From assembly GCA_016721865.1 (NCBI GenBank), contig JADKHF010000001.1:1-64000 (forward strand): a DNA stretch of 64,000 bases, written 5' to 3'. A program made the translations under genes and the position numbers. The DNA comes from Nitrosomonas sp. GTDB lineage: Bacteria > Pseudomonadota > Gammaproteobacteria > Burkholderiales > Nitrosomonadaceae. Positions 26,860-37,657 of this stretch are shown here, in pieces (position 1 is the stretch's first letter; each line of letters begins with the position of its first letter). The notes beneath the pieces were generated by a model. It was not told the DNA's origin, ran no database searches, and worked only from the letters and a program-made list of their open reading frames with translations.

Positions 26860-29525
26860 AGCAATTCTTCTGGTATGGGAGCAATACCGAGTGGCAGCGT
26901 CACAGTAAAGCGGGCGCCACCATCGACTCGATTTTCTGCGGAAATTTTTCCACCATGGGCTTCTACGATTGTTTTACACAGAGCCAGGCCAAGACCAACG
27001 CCTGGTTTGTTCGATTCGATTTCTCCACGTGAAAACTTATCAAATATCTTGGCTTCTTGGCCGAGAGGTAAACCAGGCCCATTATCTTCAATCACAATAG
27101 TCATCTCATTATTTCCGGCAGTGGCAGAAACCGAGATCGTACTGCCAGTAGGTGTAAATTTGGCAGCATTATCGAGCAAATTGACAATGACTCGTTGTAT
27201 CAAAATTGGATCGCACTCACATAAAGGTAAGTTGGGAGGAATCGAAATAATCAGTTTCTTTGTGGACATTACACGATGCAGTTGCATGCATGCGCTACCA
27301 ACAATTTCCTCTATCGACTGCCAGTCCTTTTTCAGCTTCACACCACCGGCCTGCAATCGAGCCATATCGAGTAGATTTGTGACCAACTCAGTCATTTGTT
27401 GCGCCTCATTCCGGATAGCAAGAGCAAGTTCTTTCTGGGTATTTTCTGGGAGATTGCTGTCGGTAAGTGTGCTGGCCAATCCTACCAAAGTGGTCAAAGG
27501 AGTCCGCAAATCATGTGAGATCGCTGAAAGTAATGAATTTCGCAACCGTTCCCCCTCTATCGAGACTAACGCATCCTGTGCAACCTCGACATAGTGAACA
27601 CGCTCCAAAGCCAGTGCAATTTGTGCCGCGAAGGTATCGAGTAGGCGTTTTTCCTCCGGCTCATTAAGAAAAAGCAAATCCTTGGCTTCCAGAACGAGTA
27701 CTCCTCGAGTGCGCATCGGGGCTTGAAGGGGAAGGTAATGTGAAGCGGCTGCAGACAATGTATGTGTGCCAAGACCAGCAGGCAATTGATGATCATAAAC
27801 CCATTGCGCAACAGCGATATCAATTGTTGGTTGAGAGGATGATGTGCCAGCTACTTTGGTTTTCTCTTGACTACTGGGCAGGAGCAACGCTACCGGGGAA
27901 TTAAATGTTCCACTTACATTCCGGTTTGCAATCTCAACTACTTGCTCAACGGTTAATGCGCCAGACAACTCTTTGGAAAGGGCTGCCAGTGCTTGGGCGC
28001 GCCGTTCGCGTAAATTGGCAATAGTCGCTTCAAACCGTAGTTTTGCTGCAAGCTGTCCGATGGTTAAGGCGACAAGTAGCATCAGGCGAAAGTGAATAGA
28101 TATTGCACATCGGAAACAGAGAATGAGAATCGTGGCGGTACAAAGAAAAAATCAAACAACATAACTGACAGTGCTGCGGCCCATGCGCCGGGACCTCGAC
28201 CGAATCTGATCGAAATGCCCACAACGGTTAACAACAATATCATGACGACATTCGATAAATCGAAAATACGTAACAATGCTGCAGCTAATAGGGTCGTTAT
28301 TCCCGCACGCGATTGTGGCCCAAGCATAGTTCCACCAATTGATCCTACCAGGTTTGATTTCCCGGTTCTTAATTCGAGTAGGTTTCTCATTGCCGACAAC
28401 TACATAGATGTCAATATCGGGTGCAAATCGAGCTAGTGCATCGATAAAACGTGGACGCCAATGCTGAAACCAGGGTAAATCCACCGGGCGGCCAACGACT
28501 AGCTTGCTGGCGTTCCGGCTTTGTGCATAAGCAATCAATGTTGCAATCAAATCACTGCCAGCGAGCGTTGCCGTTTCTGCACCGAGTTCTTCAGCTAATG
28601 TAAGATGATCAAGAATACGTTGCCGGTCAATCTTAGATAGACGCTGAAGTGCTGGTGTTTCAACATATACTGCGTGCCAGTCAGCTTTCAGCTCTTTCGC
28701 CAGGCGAGCGGCACTGCGCACCAGCTTATTCCCCAGAGGGCCCGGACCAATACAGGCAATGATGCGTTCCCGCGTCTGCCAAACATTGGCAATTGCATGA
28801 TCTGCACGATAAGCACGCATTTGTGAGTCAACACGATCGGCCGTGCGCCTCAAAGCAAGTTCGCGCAAAGCAATCAGATTACCCTTGCGAAAGAAATTTT
28901 TGGCAGCATGTTCGACTTGCTCGGGTACATAGACTTTGCCTTCCCTAAGCCGCTCCAACAGCTCGTCAGGTGGCAGATCTACCAAGGTCACATCATCTGC
29001 GCTGTCAAAAAAGCGATCCGGGACCGTTTCCCAGATGCGGATGCCGGTAATGCTGCCAACAACATCATTCAAACTCTCAAGATGCTGGACGTTCAGCGTA
29101 GTATAAACATCAATTCCACTCGCCAAGAGCTCGTCAACATCCTGCCAGCGTTTCGTGTGCCTCGAGCCTTCGATATTTGTGTGCGCAAGCTCATCGATTA
29201 TAATTAACTGCGGTGCCCGTTGCAATGCAGTGTCGATATCGAACTCAAGCAGTGATTTTCCTCGATATTTAATTTCATGTAGTGGCAATATGGGAAGCTT
29301 TTCCAGAAGCTTCATGGTGTCGCTGCGTCCATGGGTTTCAACCACACCGATAACGACGTCAATCCCCTCAGCTAACCGTTGTTGAGCGGCATTAAGCATG
29401 GTGTATGTTTTGCCCACTCCAGCACAAGCACCGATGAAGATTTTTAGCTTGCCACGCTGCGCAGCAATTTCCTCTTTCTTGATTTCCGCTAACAGATGAT
29501 CTGGATCAGGACGCTCATCAGTCAT
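26856..29525 (-). pseudogene. kdpD: KDP sensor histidine kinase, two frameshifts
   Basis: Membrane sensor of potassium limitation and turgor. The first piece (from 29525, 380 good residues) has the KdpD domain with the P-loop FIGACAGVGKTYTML, IIIDELAHTN and TTLNVQHLESLND, and the UspA-like domain. The frame shifts near 28330-28390 into a piece with three of the four membrane helices (AGITTLLAAALLRIF, VVMILLLTVVGISI, WAAALSVMLFDFFFV). It shifts again near 28085 into the GAF-like and kinase part (ISHDLRTPLTTLVGLASTL with the phospho-histidine, VIEDNGPGLPLG, GVGLGLALCKTIVEAHGG). It overlaps kdpE by 4 bases and the kdpC stop by 1 base. Confidence 0.88.
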
Positions 29526-30096
29526 TATTTTTCCAATGCATCAAGGGCCAAGTTTAGGCGTAAAACATTGACACGCGAATCACCCAATAAACCCCACTGC
29601 GGCGTTTCAATCGATTGATCAACCAGTGATTTGACTATAGCCGTATCGGTGTTGCGCGCCGCAGCAACGCGTTCGACTTGGTAATACGCTGCGGCGGTGA
29701 GATATGGGTCTAATCCACTCGCCGATGCAGTAACGAGATCGGCTGGGATTTTTTCTCATTACCTGGATGGCTCGTATGCAGGTTTTGATACGCTCATTGA
29801 CTGCCCCATCAATACGGGGATTGGTTGGCCCCAGATTAGAGCCGCCTGAATTCGCCGCGTTATAGGCATTGGAGCAGTTGCGGGATGACGGCCCAAAAGT
29901 AGGTTGGCCCAGAAAAGTTCTGTCCAATCAGAGAAGAGCCGATGACTTCTTCACCACGCTTCATCAAACTCCCAGTCGCTTGTTCCGGAAAAGCGATTTG
30001 CGCAATGCTGGTGACTGCAAGTGGGTAAAGTAAGCCGGTAACGAGCGATATCAAAATAAATAATGTGATGGCCGGACGGATGAGATTTTTCATCAT
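29525..30096 (-). pseudogene. kdpC: Potassium-transporting ATPase C subunit, multiple frameshifts
   Basis: Single-helix periplasm-facing subunit of the KdpFABC pump. The first frame has the anchor ITLFILISLVTGLLYPLAV and GSLIGQNFSGPTYFW. Other frames supply YNAANSGGSNLGPTNP, LVTASASGLDPYL (around 29690-29740, in pieces) and SRVNVLRLNLALDALEK at the end. At least three one-base shifts lie near 29920, 29815 and 29750. The final TAA overlaps the kdpD ATG. Confidence 0.85.
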
Positions 30097-30112
30097 AGCT
30101 CCTGAATTGCGA

Positions 30113-32162
30113 TTAAACGAGGTCTAAAAGACCTAATAGGACATCAATCAGTTTGATGCCGATAAATGGAACGAGCAAACCGCCTAGACCGTAAATCAGC
30201 AAATTTTTACGTAATAGCGAAGCAGCACCCAATGCTTGGTATTTCACACCTTTAAGCGCCAGTGGAATCAGAAACACAATAATGATTGCGTTGAAGATCA
30301 CAGCCGAGAGAATTGCCGATGAGGGCGTGTTTAGATGCATGATATCGAGCATCTTTAACTGTGGGTAAGTGGTGGCAAATGCTGCGGGAATAATTGCGAA
30401 GTACTTGGCGACATCATTAGCGACTGAGAAAGTTGTCAGCGCACCGCGTGTCATCAACATTTGTTTACCGGTTTCAACAATTTCGATCAACTTGGTTGGG
30501 TTGGAATCAAGATCAACCATATTGCCTCTCTTTGCTGCTTGGTACCAGAGTTCGCGGCAACTGCACATCAGTGCGCAAGCGCAGGCGCGTCGTTAGTGCC
30601 ATCGCCGGTCATGGCAACCAATCGTCCCTGTGCCTGATACTCCCGAATCAATTTAAGCTTATCCTCCGGCTTAGCCTCGGCGAGAAAATCATCAACACCC
30701 GCTTCGGCAGCAATCGCAGCGGCAGTTAAGCGATTGTCACCGGTGATCATCACTGTTTTGATGCCCATTTTTCGCAATTCGCTAAAGCGCTCTCGGATAC
30801 CGCCCTTAACGATATCCTTGAGTTCAATGACACCGAGCACGCGAGCGCCATCGGCCACGACTAAAGGTGTGCTGCCACGACGTGATACCTGGTCAACCAG
30901 AACTCAACGCTTTCAGGAAATGTACTCCCAGATTCTCGATATAGATACGAATCGTATCTGCTGCGCCTTTTCTGATCTTGCGATCACCAAAGTCTACACC
31001 GGACATGCGCGTTTGCGCAGTAAAGGGAACGAAAACTGCATTATGCAATTCGCGACCACGCAACCCAAAATCTTGTTTTGCAAGCACCACGATGGATCAG
31101 CCCTCGGTGTTTCATCGGCTGAGTGAGGCGAGTTGTGCGGCATCAGCTAGTTCTTTAAATCTGAACATTGGGTGCTGGCAAGAAGGCAGATGCTTGCCGA
31201 TTACCCAGTGTGATTGTTCCCGTCTTGTCGAGCAGTAATACATCCACATCGCCAGCGGCTTCAACTGCACGCCCAGAGGTAGCAATCACGTTCACTTGCA
31301 TCATCCTGCTCATTCCAGCTACACCAATCGCTGACAGCAAGCCGCCGATTGTCGTCGGAATAAGGCAAACCAGGAGTGCTACCAAAACGGTAATGGATAC
31401 CGGTGAGCCCGATCCTGCTGACTCAACACTATAGATTGAAAACGGTAATAGCGTTGCGCATACGAATAGAAATATCAGTGTGAGCGTAACGAGCAAAATA
31501 GTTAGCGCTATCTCATTGGGTGTTTTCTTACGTTTGGCGTTTTCTACCATTGCAATCATTGATCCAGGAATGCTTCTCCTGGATTTGCTGTCACGCGAAT
31601 TACCAGCCAATCCGACAGGTGATGCGCGTACCGCCAGTAACTGCGGAAAAATCGCCACCCGATTCGCGGATAACAGGGGCAGATTCGCCAGTGATGGCGG
31701 ATTCATCGACAGAAGCGACACCTTCGATGACTTCTCCATCAGCCGGAATGAAATCGCCCGCTTCAATGAGCACGATATCGCCTTTTCGCAGCGATATGGA
31801 GTCAATAGCCGTAATTTTGCATCGCGCGAGGTTCAGCCAATTTCTTGCGATAATATTCTTCCGCGCACCGCGCAAGGCTGTTGCCTGAGCTTTGCCTCGG
31901 CCTTCAGCGAGTGCTTCCGCAAAATTGGCGAATAAAACGGTAAACCATAGCCATGCAGCTATCGTAAAAATGAATTCTGCTGGTGCTTCGCCATGTCCAA
32001 CGAGGCATCAATACCCAATATTGTCGTGAGAACACTACCAACCCAGACGACAAGCATAACCGGATTACGCCATTGCGCTTGGGGTAAGTTTCTTGAACGC
32101 ATTGAGGAGTGCCGGTTTAACCAATACCGGGTCGAATAACGGAAGGGTTCGTATTTTTTCAT
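30113..32162 (-). pseudogene. kdpB: Potassium-transporting ATPase B subunit, many frameshifts
   Basis: P-type ATPase catalytic subunit. The overall length (about 2050 bases) fits the normal ~690 residues, but the gene is split into at least six frames. Identifiable pieces in order: QAQWRNPVMLVVWVGSVLTT (near 32090), EAGDFIPADGEVIEG and DESAITGESAPVIRESGG (near 31700-31770), the phosphorylation site LLLDKTGTITLGNRQA (near 31210), GIRERFSELRKMGIKTVMIT (near 30790), the hinge MTGDGTNDAPALA (near 30600), and C-terminal helices ending in LIDVLLGLLDLV. GGAG precedes the ATG at 32162. The indel density here is the highest in the window. Confidence 0.88.
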
Positions 32163-32177
32163 GAATACTCCTGCCTG

Positions 32178-33957
32178 TTAGTGTGAGAATAGCTGCAAGT
32201 GTTCGATGATAGGGCCAAGCGCTAACGCTGGGACATAGTTGAGTGCCCCAAATATGAGTACTGTACTAATGAGTAAGATGACGAACAGCGGCCCATGGGT
32301 CGGTAGCGTTCCAGCGGTTACAGCGAGTTTTGGTTGTGCTGCCAATTTGCCGGCAATGGCTAGTACGGGAATAATGACGCCGAATCGCCCAAACCACATT
32401 GCGATAGCAAGCAGAATATTGTAAAAAGGTGTATTAGATGAGAGTCCCGCGAAGGCAGATCCATTGTTGTTTCCAGCCGAAGTGAATGCATACAGCACTT
32501 CGGAGAGTCCATGTGCGCCCGGGTTGGCCATACTTGCCTTACCGACTTCAGTAACAACGGCGATTGCGGTACCACCGAGCACCAGCAATGGTACAACCAG
32601 AATCGCAATTGACACCATCTTCATCTCGAATACTCCGATCTTCTTACCTAAATATTCCGGTGTACGTCCGATCATCATCCTGATAAAAAAACGGCGAGGC
32701 GGTGAAAAGGAGCATCCCATAACCCCGCACCAACACCACCAAATACAACTACCCAGCATCATCAATCATCGGAATTAAACCGCCCAATGGCAGAAAACTA
32801 TCATGCATCGCATTAACCGCTCCGCAGGAGGCGGCTGTCGTGACCGTCGCAAATAATGCAGAAGAAATGATGCCAAATCGGATTTCCTTACCTTCGAGAT
32901 TACCCATTGAATCATTAACACCTAATTGCGTTATGAGCGGATTCGAGTGAGTTTCGGACCACAGTGCTACGGTTGCCATCGTAATGAATAGCACGGTCAT
33001 CGCGCAAGAATCGTCAACCTTGCCGCTGGTCTCTAACCATTTGACCAAAAGCAAAGCAGAGTGCAGTTCGAATTAGAAAGATACTGATCATCTCCAAGAA
33101 ATTAGTGAGAGGCGTCGGATTTTCAAAAGGATGCGCAGAATTTGCGTTGAAGAAGCCCCACCATTGGTTCCGATCCAGTTTAATCGCCTCCTGCAGGAGG
33201 CAACCGGCCCCATCGCAATTGACGCTTATCGATTTTTATCGTCTCCGTGATCATGTTTCCTTGATCATCTTTGCAACGGCTGACCATCAAGATCCTTCTT
33301 GGGGGCGGCATATTCAAACGGTTCTGCCAGCTTGGCATCTTGATAAGCACTGAAATTCTGAATGACTCCCTGGCTCACCAGTATTAATGCGAATACAAAA
33401 GACAGTGGCAATAGCACATAGAATATTGAACGTGATAAATCGAGCCAGGCATTACCGATACCAGTAGCATTCTTTCGCGTAAAACCACGGATCAAGGCAA
33501 TAACAACTGCGATACCAGTTGCACCTGATGTGAAGTTCTGTACCGTCAAAGCGAGCATCTGCGTCAGATAACTCATCGTCGATTCGCCACCATAACCTTG
33601 CCAGTTGGTATTTGTGACAAAGGATATTGCTGTATTCAAGGCTGAATCTGAAGAAACATCTCCAAGTGATTGAGGATTCAGAGGCAATTCACTCTGAAAA
33701 CGTTGTAAGCCATACACAACAACCACGCCTATAACATTGAATAGCACAATAGCTGTTGCATAACGTTGCCATGGCATATCTTCTTCCGGATTAGTGCCAA
33801 TCAAACGACAGAATCCATGCTCAAATTTATCCAGCCAAATGAAGCGGCGTGTTAGCTGCCCATCAAATATGCTGGCGAGATAACGGCCTAAAGGCCAGGC
33901 GACTACAAAGAGAACAGTAAGAAATAAACCGATTTGTATCCAAGGTGATGTGTTCAT
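32178..33957 (-). pseudogene. kdpA: Potassium-transporting ATPase A subunit, frameshifted
   Basis: Potassium-conducting membrane subunit, homologous to K+ channels and Trk proteins. AGGAGG precedes the ATG at 33957, inside the kdpF stop. Piece one (to about 33265) has WIQIGLFLTVLFVVAWPLG, NTNWQGYGGESTMSYLTQM and FTSGATGIAVVIALIRGF, including the first selectivity-loop region. The 33060-33265 stretch is off-frame but recovers MITETIKIDK-like sequence. Piece two (32749-33054) has MATVALWSETHSNP and TTAASCGAVNAMHDSFLPLG. Piece three (32178-32765) has YLGKKIGVFEMKMVSIAILV and SAGNNNGSAFAGL. Total length is normal for ~590 residues. Confidence 0.88.
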
Positions 33958-34046
33958 GCAACCTCCTCGGCGTTGAATAATGCGTAGAGCAGGTATATGA
34001 ACAATAAGATAGCAAGAATACCGGTTAGCCAATAAATCCAATTCAT
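33954..34046 (-). CDS. kdpF: KdpF stabilising peptide, 30 residues
   Basis: Single-helix peptide that stabilises the KdpABC complex. It begins MNWIYWLTGILAILLFIYLL and ends YALFNAEEVA, matching the length and pattern of KdpF. AGGAAT precedes the ATG at 34046, and its stop overlaps the kdpA start (ATGA). Although very short, its position, hydrophobicity and coupling make it convincing. Confidence 0.88.
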   Translation of the reverse strand: MNWIYWLTGILAILLFIYLLYALFNAEEVA

Positions 34047-34049
34047 CTT

Positions 34050-34136
34050 TTATTCCTCATGAAAGTAGTTGGCAATCAACCCTATGACCAATATTACAGA
34101 CAAAATGACAAAACAGAGATAATAGATAAGATCCAT
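34050..34136 (-). CDS. 28-residue single-helix membrane peptide heading the kdp operon
   Basis: The peptide begins MDLIYYLCFVILSVILVIGL and ends IANYFHEE. It is one hydrophobic helix with an acidic C-terminus. GGAG lies 8-9 bases before the ATG at 34136. Its stop is 3 bases before the kdpF ATG, so it is almost certainly translated in the same message. It does not resemble KdpF closely, which makes it a second mini-subunit or a leader peptide. The function is unknown. The alternative, a chance frame, is less likely given the ribosome site and composition. Confidence 0.6.
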   Translation of the reverse strand: MDLIYYLCFVILSVILVIGLIANYFHEE

Positions 34137-34356
34137 GTGCTTACTCCAAAAGTTATCTACTTGTGCAGTATGAATAATTTTGTGTAAAATGGAGTTGAAT
34201 TGAATGGCTGGGGCGTAAAAATTGTGTAAAAATTTGGTGGTTGCTGGCTTCTTAATTACTGTAAGTTTAATTCCCCGCATTTATGGGTGAAAGATGTTAT
34301 TAAACAATCTGATAGGGTGAGATAAATTAATGTTTTTCAGCTTGGTGTGGGATTAT

Positions 34357-35868
34357 TTATTTCTTATCCAACCTGCGATACTGAATCGCTTCCGCAATAT
34401 GCTGATTATTGATTCTTTCAGTACCCGATAAATCCGCAATGGTTCGTGCAACTTTCAGAATGCGATGATACGCACGTGCAGACAGATTCAATCGATTGAT
34501 TGCTTGTTTCAGAAGATTTTCGCTAGTGGTATCGAGCGCGCAGAATTTATCGATTTCCTTAACGCTCAGGTGGCTGTTGGTTTTTCCTGCCGATCGAGGT
34601 TGCCGCTGGTGTGATTCTGTTATACGCGTTCTGATTACGCTGCTTTTCTCACCGGTAGTTCGTTGATGCATGAGTTCTTCTTGCGGTACTGCCGGTACTT
34701 CAATTTGCATATCAATGCGATCCAGCAGTGGGCCGGAGATTCTGCCACGGTATCGGGCGATTTGGTCGGGTGTGCAGTGACATTTTCCTGAGGGATGCCC
34801 CAAATAGCCACAGGGGCATGGGTTCATGGCGGCAATCAATTGAAACTGTGCCGGGAACTCAGCCTGGCGTGCTGCCCGGGAGATGGTGATTTTTCCGGAT
34901 TCCAGTGGTTCGCGCAGTACCTCCAGAACTTTCCGGTCAAACTCTGCCAATTCATCCAGAAATAATACGCCGTGCATTGCCAGTGAAATTTCACCGGGGC
35001 GAGGGTGGCTGCCACCGCCAACTAATGCAACACCAGAAGCGGTGTGGTGCGGAGAGCGGAAAGGCCGGAGTTTCCAGTTCTCAATATTGAAGCTACCGTA
35101 ACTGAGCGATTGTATCGCCGCGGATTCCAGTGCTTCCGCTTCGGTCATGGGTGGCAAAATACCGGGAAAGCGTGCGGCCAGCATGGATTTTCCAGTGCCG
35201 GGCGGACCGATCATCAGAAGGCTATGACCTCCGGAAGCGGCAATTTCCAGTGCGCGTTTTGCATGGGTTTGGCCTTTGACTTCGTCAAAATCAGGATAAG
35301 CTGAATTATCCGTTGCAGTATCATTTTCGATTGGATTTTTGTAGATTTGTAAGGGTTCGTGTCCGCTCAGATGTGCGCAGATTTGTAACAGTGATTTGGC
35401 TGCATAAATGGTGGCTTTTTTTACGAGGGCAGCTTCTGCAGCATTTTGTTGGGGTAATACAAAACTCCGGCCTGATTGGGATGCATTGTAAGTCATCGCC
35501 AGTGCGCCATGGATCGGGCGCAACTCCCCGGTTAAAGCCAGCTCTCCAGCCCATTCATATTGATCCAGTTTATCTTTGGGAATTTGTCCGGTGGCTGCCA
35601 GAATGCCCAGTGCGATGGGTAAATCAAAACGTCCGCTTTCTTTGGGTAGATCGGCGGGTGCCAGATTAATGGTGATACGCTGTGCGGGAATTTTAAATTG
35701 CGCGTTTTGCAATGCAGCCCTGACGCGATCTTTGCTCTCTTTCACTTCAGTATCAGGGAGTCCGACAATGGTGAAGCTGGGCAAGCCGTTGGCGATGTGC
35801 GTTTCCACCGTTACCAACGGCGCTTGTATCCCTGAAAGTGCGCGGCTATACAGGACAGCAAGTGACAT
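34357..35868 (-). CDS. comM: ComM/YifB-family AAA ATPase (Mg-chelatase-like)
   Basis: Hexameric helicase-type ATPase that promotes branch migration during natural transformation. The 503-residue protein has the N-terminal Lon-like fold (YSRALSGIQAPLVTVETHIA, SKDRVRAALQNAQF), the P-loop LLMIGPPGTGKSMLAARFPG near residue 223, the Walker-B region VLFLDELAEF near 300, MNPCPCGYLGHPSGKC near 358, and the DRIDMQIEVP sensor region. It is intact. A short segment near residue 425 (RQPRSAGKTNSHLS) looks like a pair of compensating indels when set beside the partial copy at 22978-23633. Confidence 0.95.
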   Translation of the reverse strand: MSLAVLYSRALSGIQAPLVTVETHIANGLPSFTIVGLPDTEVKESKDRVRAALQNAQFKIPAQRITINLAPADLPKESGRFDLPIALGILAATGQIPKDKLDQYEWAGELALTGELRPIHGALAMTYNASQSGRSFVLPQQNAAEAALVKKATIYAAKSLLQICAHLSGHEPLQIYKNPIENDTATDNSAYPDFDEVKGQTHAKRALEIAASGGHSLLMIGPPGTGKSMLAARFPGILPPMTEAEALESAAIQSLSYGSFNIENWKLRPFRSPHHTASGVALVGGGSHPRPGEISLAMHGVLFLDELAEFDRKVLEVLREPLESGKITISRAARQAEFPAQFQLIAAMNPCPCGYLGHPSGKCHCTPDQIARYRGRISGPLLDRIDMQIEVPAVPQEELMHQRTTGEKSSVIRTRITESHQRQPRSAGKTNSHLSVKEIDKFCALDTTSENLLKQAINRLNLSARAYHRILKVARTIADLSGTERINNQHIAEAIQYRRLDKK

Positions 35869-35945
35869 TTGAGAATTAGTAATCCTGGGTGTGCTGGAAC
35901 GAACAGGAATTAACTTAAAGATAACAAAAGATAAGTTAAATAAAC

Positions 35946-36266
35946 TTACTTTTCATGCATATCTTCATTATCCAGTTTTTCTTTTGCTGAATGAGATGAT
36001 GCATGACTATCAATCGATAGATGGGTAGATTTTTTCAACAATGCTTCCAATTCTGAAACTTTACCTTCGAGGATCATTAATTTCTCGCGGGTACGTTGTA
36101 AAACTTCCTGTTGTACATCAAACTCATCACGTGTGACTAAATCAAGCCGTGTAAAAGCACTCGCTAACAGCATCCGCACATTTTTTTCGATGTCTTTGGC
36201 CGGACTGTTGTGCAGTACTTCGCTGACTTTGGCATTGATTTCGTCGATTACATTTTTATTAAGCAT
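35946..36266 (-). CDS. ubiK: UbiK/BMFP-type accessory factor
   Basis: A ~106-residue coiled-coil protein (membrane fusogenic family, YqiC) that aids ubiquinone biosynthesis complexes. It starts MLNKNVIDEINAKVSEVLHN, continues with DIEKNVRMLLASAFTRLDLV, then the heptad-rich helix RDEFDVQQEVLQRTREKL and LEGKVSELEALL, and a hydrophilic tail. AAGGAGAAC precedes the ATG at 36266; an upstream in-frame ATG lacks a site. It lies next to comM, a common arrangement in betaproteobacteria. Confidence 0.85.
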   Translation of the reverse strand: MLNKNVIDEINAKVSEVLHNSPAKDIEKNVRMLLASAFTRLDLVTRDEFDVQQEVLQRTREKLMILEGKVSELEALLKKSTHLSIDSHASSHSAKEKLDNEDMHEK

Positions 36267-36341
36267 TGTTGTTCTCCTTGTTGACTGATTCAGCACCTGA
36301 TCAGCTGATGATAGTGACGTGATAAAATCTCATTAGTGCAT

Positions 36342-36470
36342 CTCTAAAAATCCAGATTTCGTCACAACACTTTGTTGCTCGGAAAAAATGTTTCCTTACA
36401 TATCAGATATATGCCGCGTCACCATTTTTTTCTCGTGCCTCGTGTTGTTTAAAACCTTGAATTCTTAGAG
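36342..36470. repeat. Short element with imperfect 29-bp terminal inverted repeats
   Basis: In the 367-base gap between ubiK and amgK, CTCTAAAAATCCAG ... ACAACAC (36342-36370) and the complement of the segment ending ATTCTTAGAG (36442-36470) match at about 20 of 29 positions. The 129-base unit has no coding frame. It looks like an old non-autonomous transposable element; no clear target duplication is seen. The remainder of the gap (36267-36341 and 36471-36633) holds the unlocated promoters of the two divergent genes. Confidence 0.45.
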
Positions 36471-36633
36471 GCGCCCGTAATGCGATATCGCTTTACAAGA
36501 TCTGATTATCCACTGTTATTGAGAAGGGTTCCAGTATTAAGAAGCAGGGTTGTTTTGTCATGCTACATGCTTCGATCAATAATGCATTGGAGAATTTACT
36601 TTCTGATTAACGGTTAATTGTCCGGATATATGA

Positions 36634-37638
36634 ATGGAACGCATACAACAACTTGAAAATTGGGTGAAGGAACAATTCCCGGCAAAGCCGTTTACCATGC
36701 AACCAGCGTCTGCTGATGCCAGTTTCCGGCGATATTTCCGTGTTTCCTTCAAGGATCAGACGTTCATTGTTATGGATGCGCCACCTCAACATGAGGATTG
36801 CAGGCCATTTTTACAAGTGGCGGAGATTCTGGCTGCGACCGGGGTGCATGTGCCAAAAGTATTAGCGCAAAATCCGGATCAGGGTTTTTTATTGCTTTCT
36901 GATTTGGGCAGTACGACTTTCTTGCAGGCGCTCAATAATCAAATGGATAGCGCCAATCAGCTTTATGGTGATGCCATTGATGCGCTCATTAAGCTGCAGT
37001 TGTCGCAACAGGTGGAAGGGTTGCCCAATTACGATGAGGCATTATTACGGAGGGAACTCAACCTGTTTCCGGATTGGTATATCGCGAAACATTTACAGAA
37101 AGATTTGTCGGAAAAACAGCAAGCAGTTCTACAGTCGATTTTCACGCGAATTATACAAAACAATCTTGCGCAGCCGAGAGTATTGGTGCATCGCGATTAT
37201 CATTCCCGCAATCTGATGGTGACATCTCCCAATCCTGGCATTATCGATTTCCAGGATGCCGTGGTTGGCCCGATTACTTATGATTTGGTGTCGTTATTCA
37301 AGGATGCTTATATTCGGTGGGACGAGGAGCGGATTCTGGATTGGATGATTCGCTATTGGGAAAAATCCCGCAAGGCAGGGCTACCTGTAACTGCTGATTT
37401 TGCAGAATTTTACCGGGATTTTGAATGGATGGGCGTACAGCGGCATCTTAAGATCCTGGGGATATTTGCCCGCCTGAATTACCGCGATGGTAAGACGACT
37501 TATCTGAGTGATATGCCACTGGTGATGGAATATTTACGCAAAACTTGTAAACGCTATCGGGAACTTCATCTGCTGCTTAACTTGCTGGATGAGTTGAATC
37601 CCGCTGACTCAGGCCAGAAAATTGGCTACACCTTCTAA
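36634..37638 (+). CDS. amgK: N-acetylmuramate/N-acetylglucosamine anomeric kinase
   Basis: Phosphorylates MurNAc (and GlcNAc) at C1 in the MurU cell-wall recycling route. The 334-residue protein has an aminoglycoside-phosphotransferase fold: ADASFRRYFRVSFKDQTFIVMD at the start, catalytic VLVHRDYHSRNLMV near residue 188, and the magnesium aspartate in GIIDFQDAVVGPITYDL near 207. It stands directly before murU, its pathway partner. It is intact. The start codon is a choice between overlapping ATGs; the one giving MERIQQLENW is used. Confidence 0.92.
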   Translation: MERIQQLENWVKEQFPAKPFTMQPASADASFRRYFRVSFKDQTFIVMDAPPQHEDCRPFLQVAEILAATGVHVPKVLAQNPDQGFLLLSDLGSTTFLQALNNQMDSANQLYGDAIDALIKLQLSQQVEGLPNYDEALLRRELNLFPDWYIAKHLQKDLSEKQQAVLQSIFTRIIQNNLAQPRVLVHRDYHSRNLMVTSPNPGIIDFQDAVVGPITYDLVSLFKDAYIRWDEERILDWMIRYWEKSRKAGLPVTADFAEFYRDFEWMGVQRHLKILGIFARLNYRDGKTTYLSDMPLVMEYLRKTCKRYRELHLLLNLLDELNPADSGQKIGYTF

Positions 37639-37657
37639 TATTATTCCCTATAAAGCC

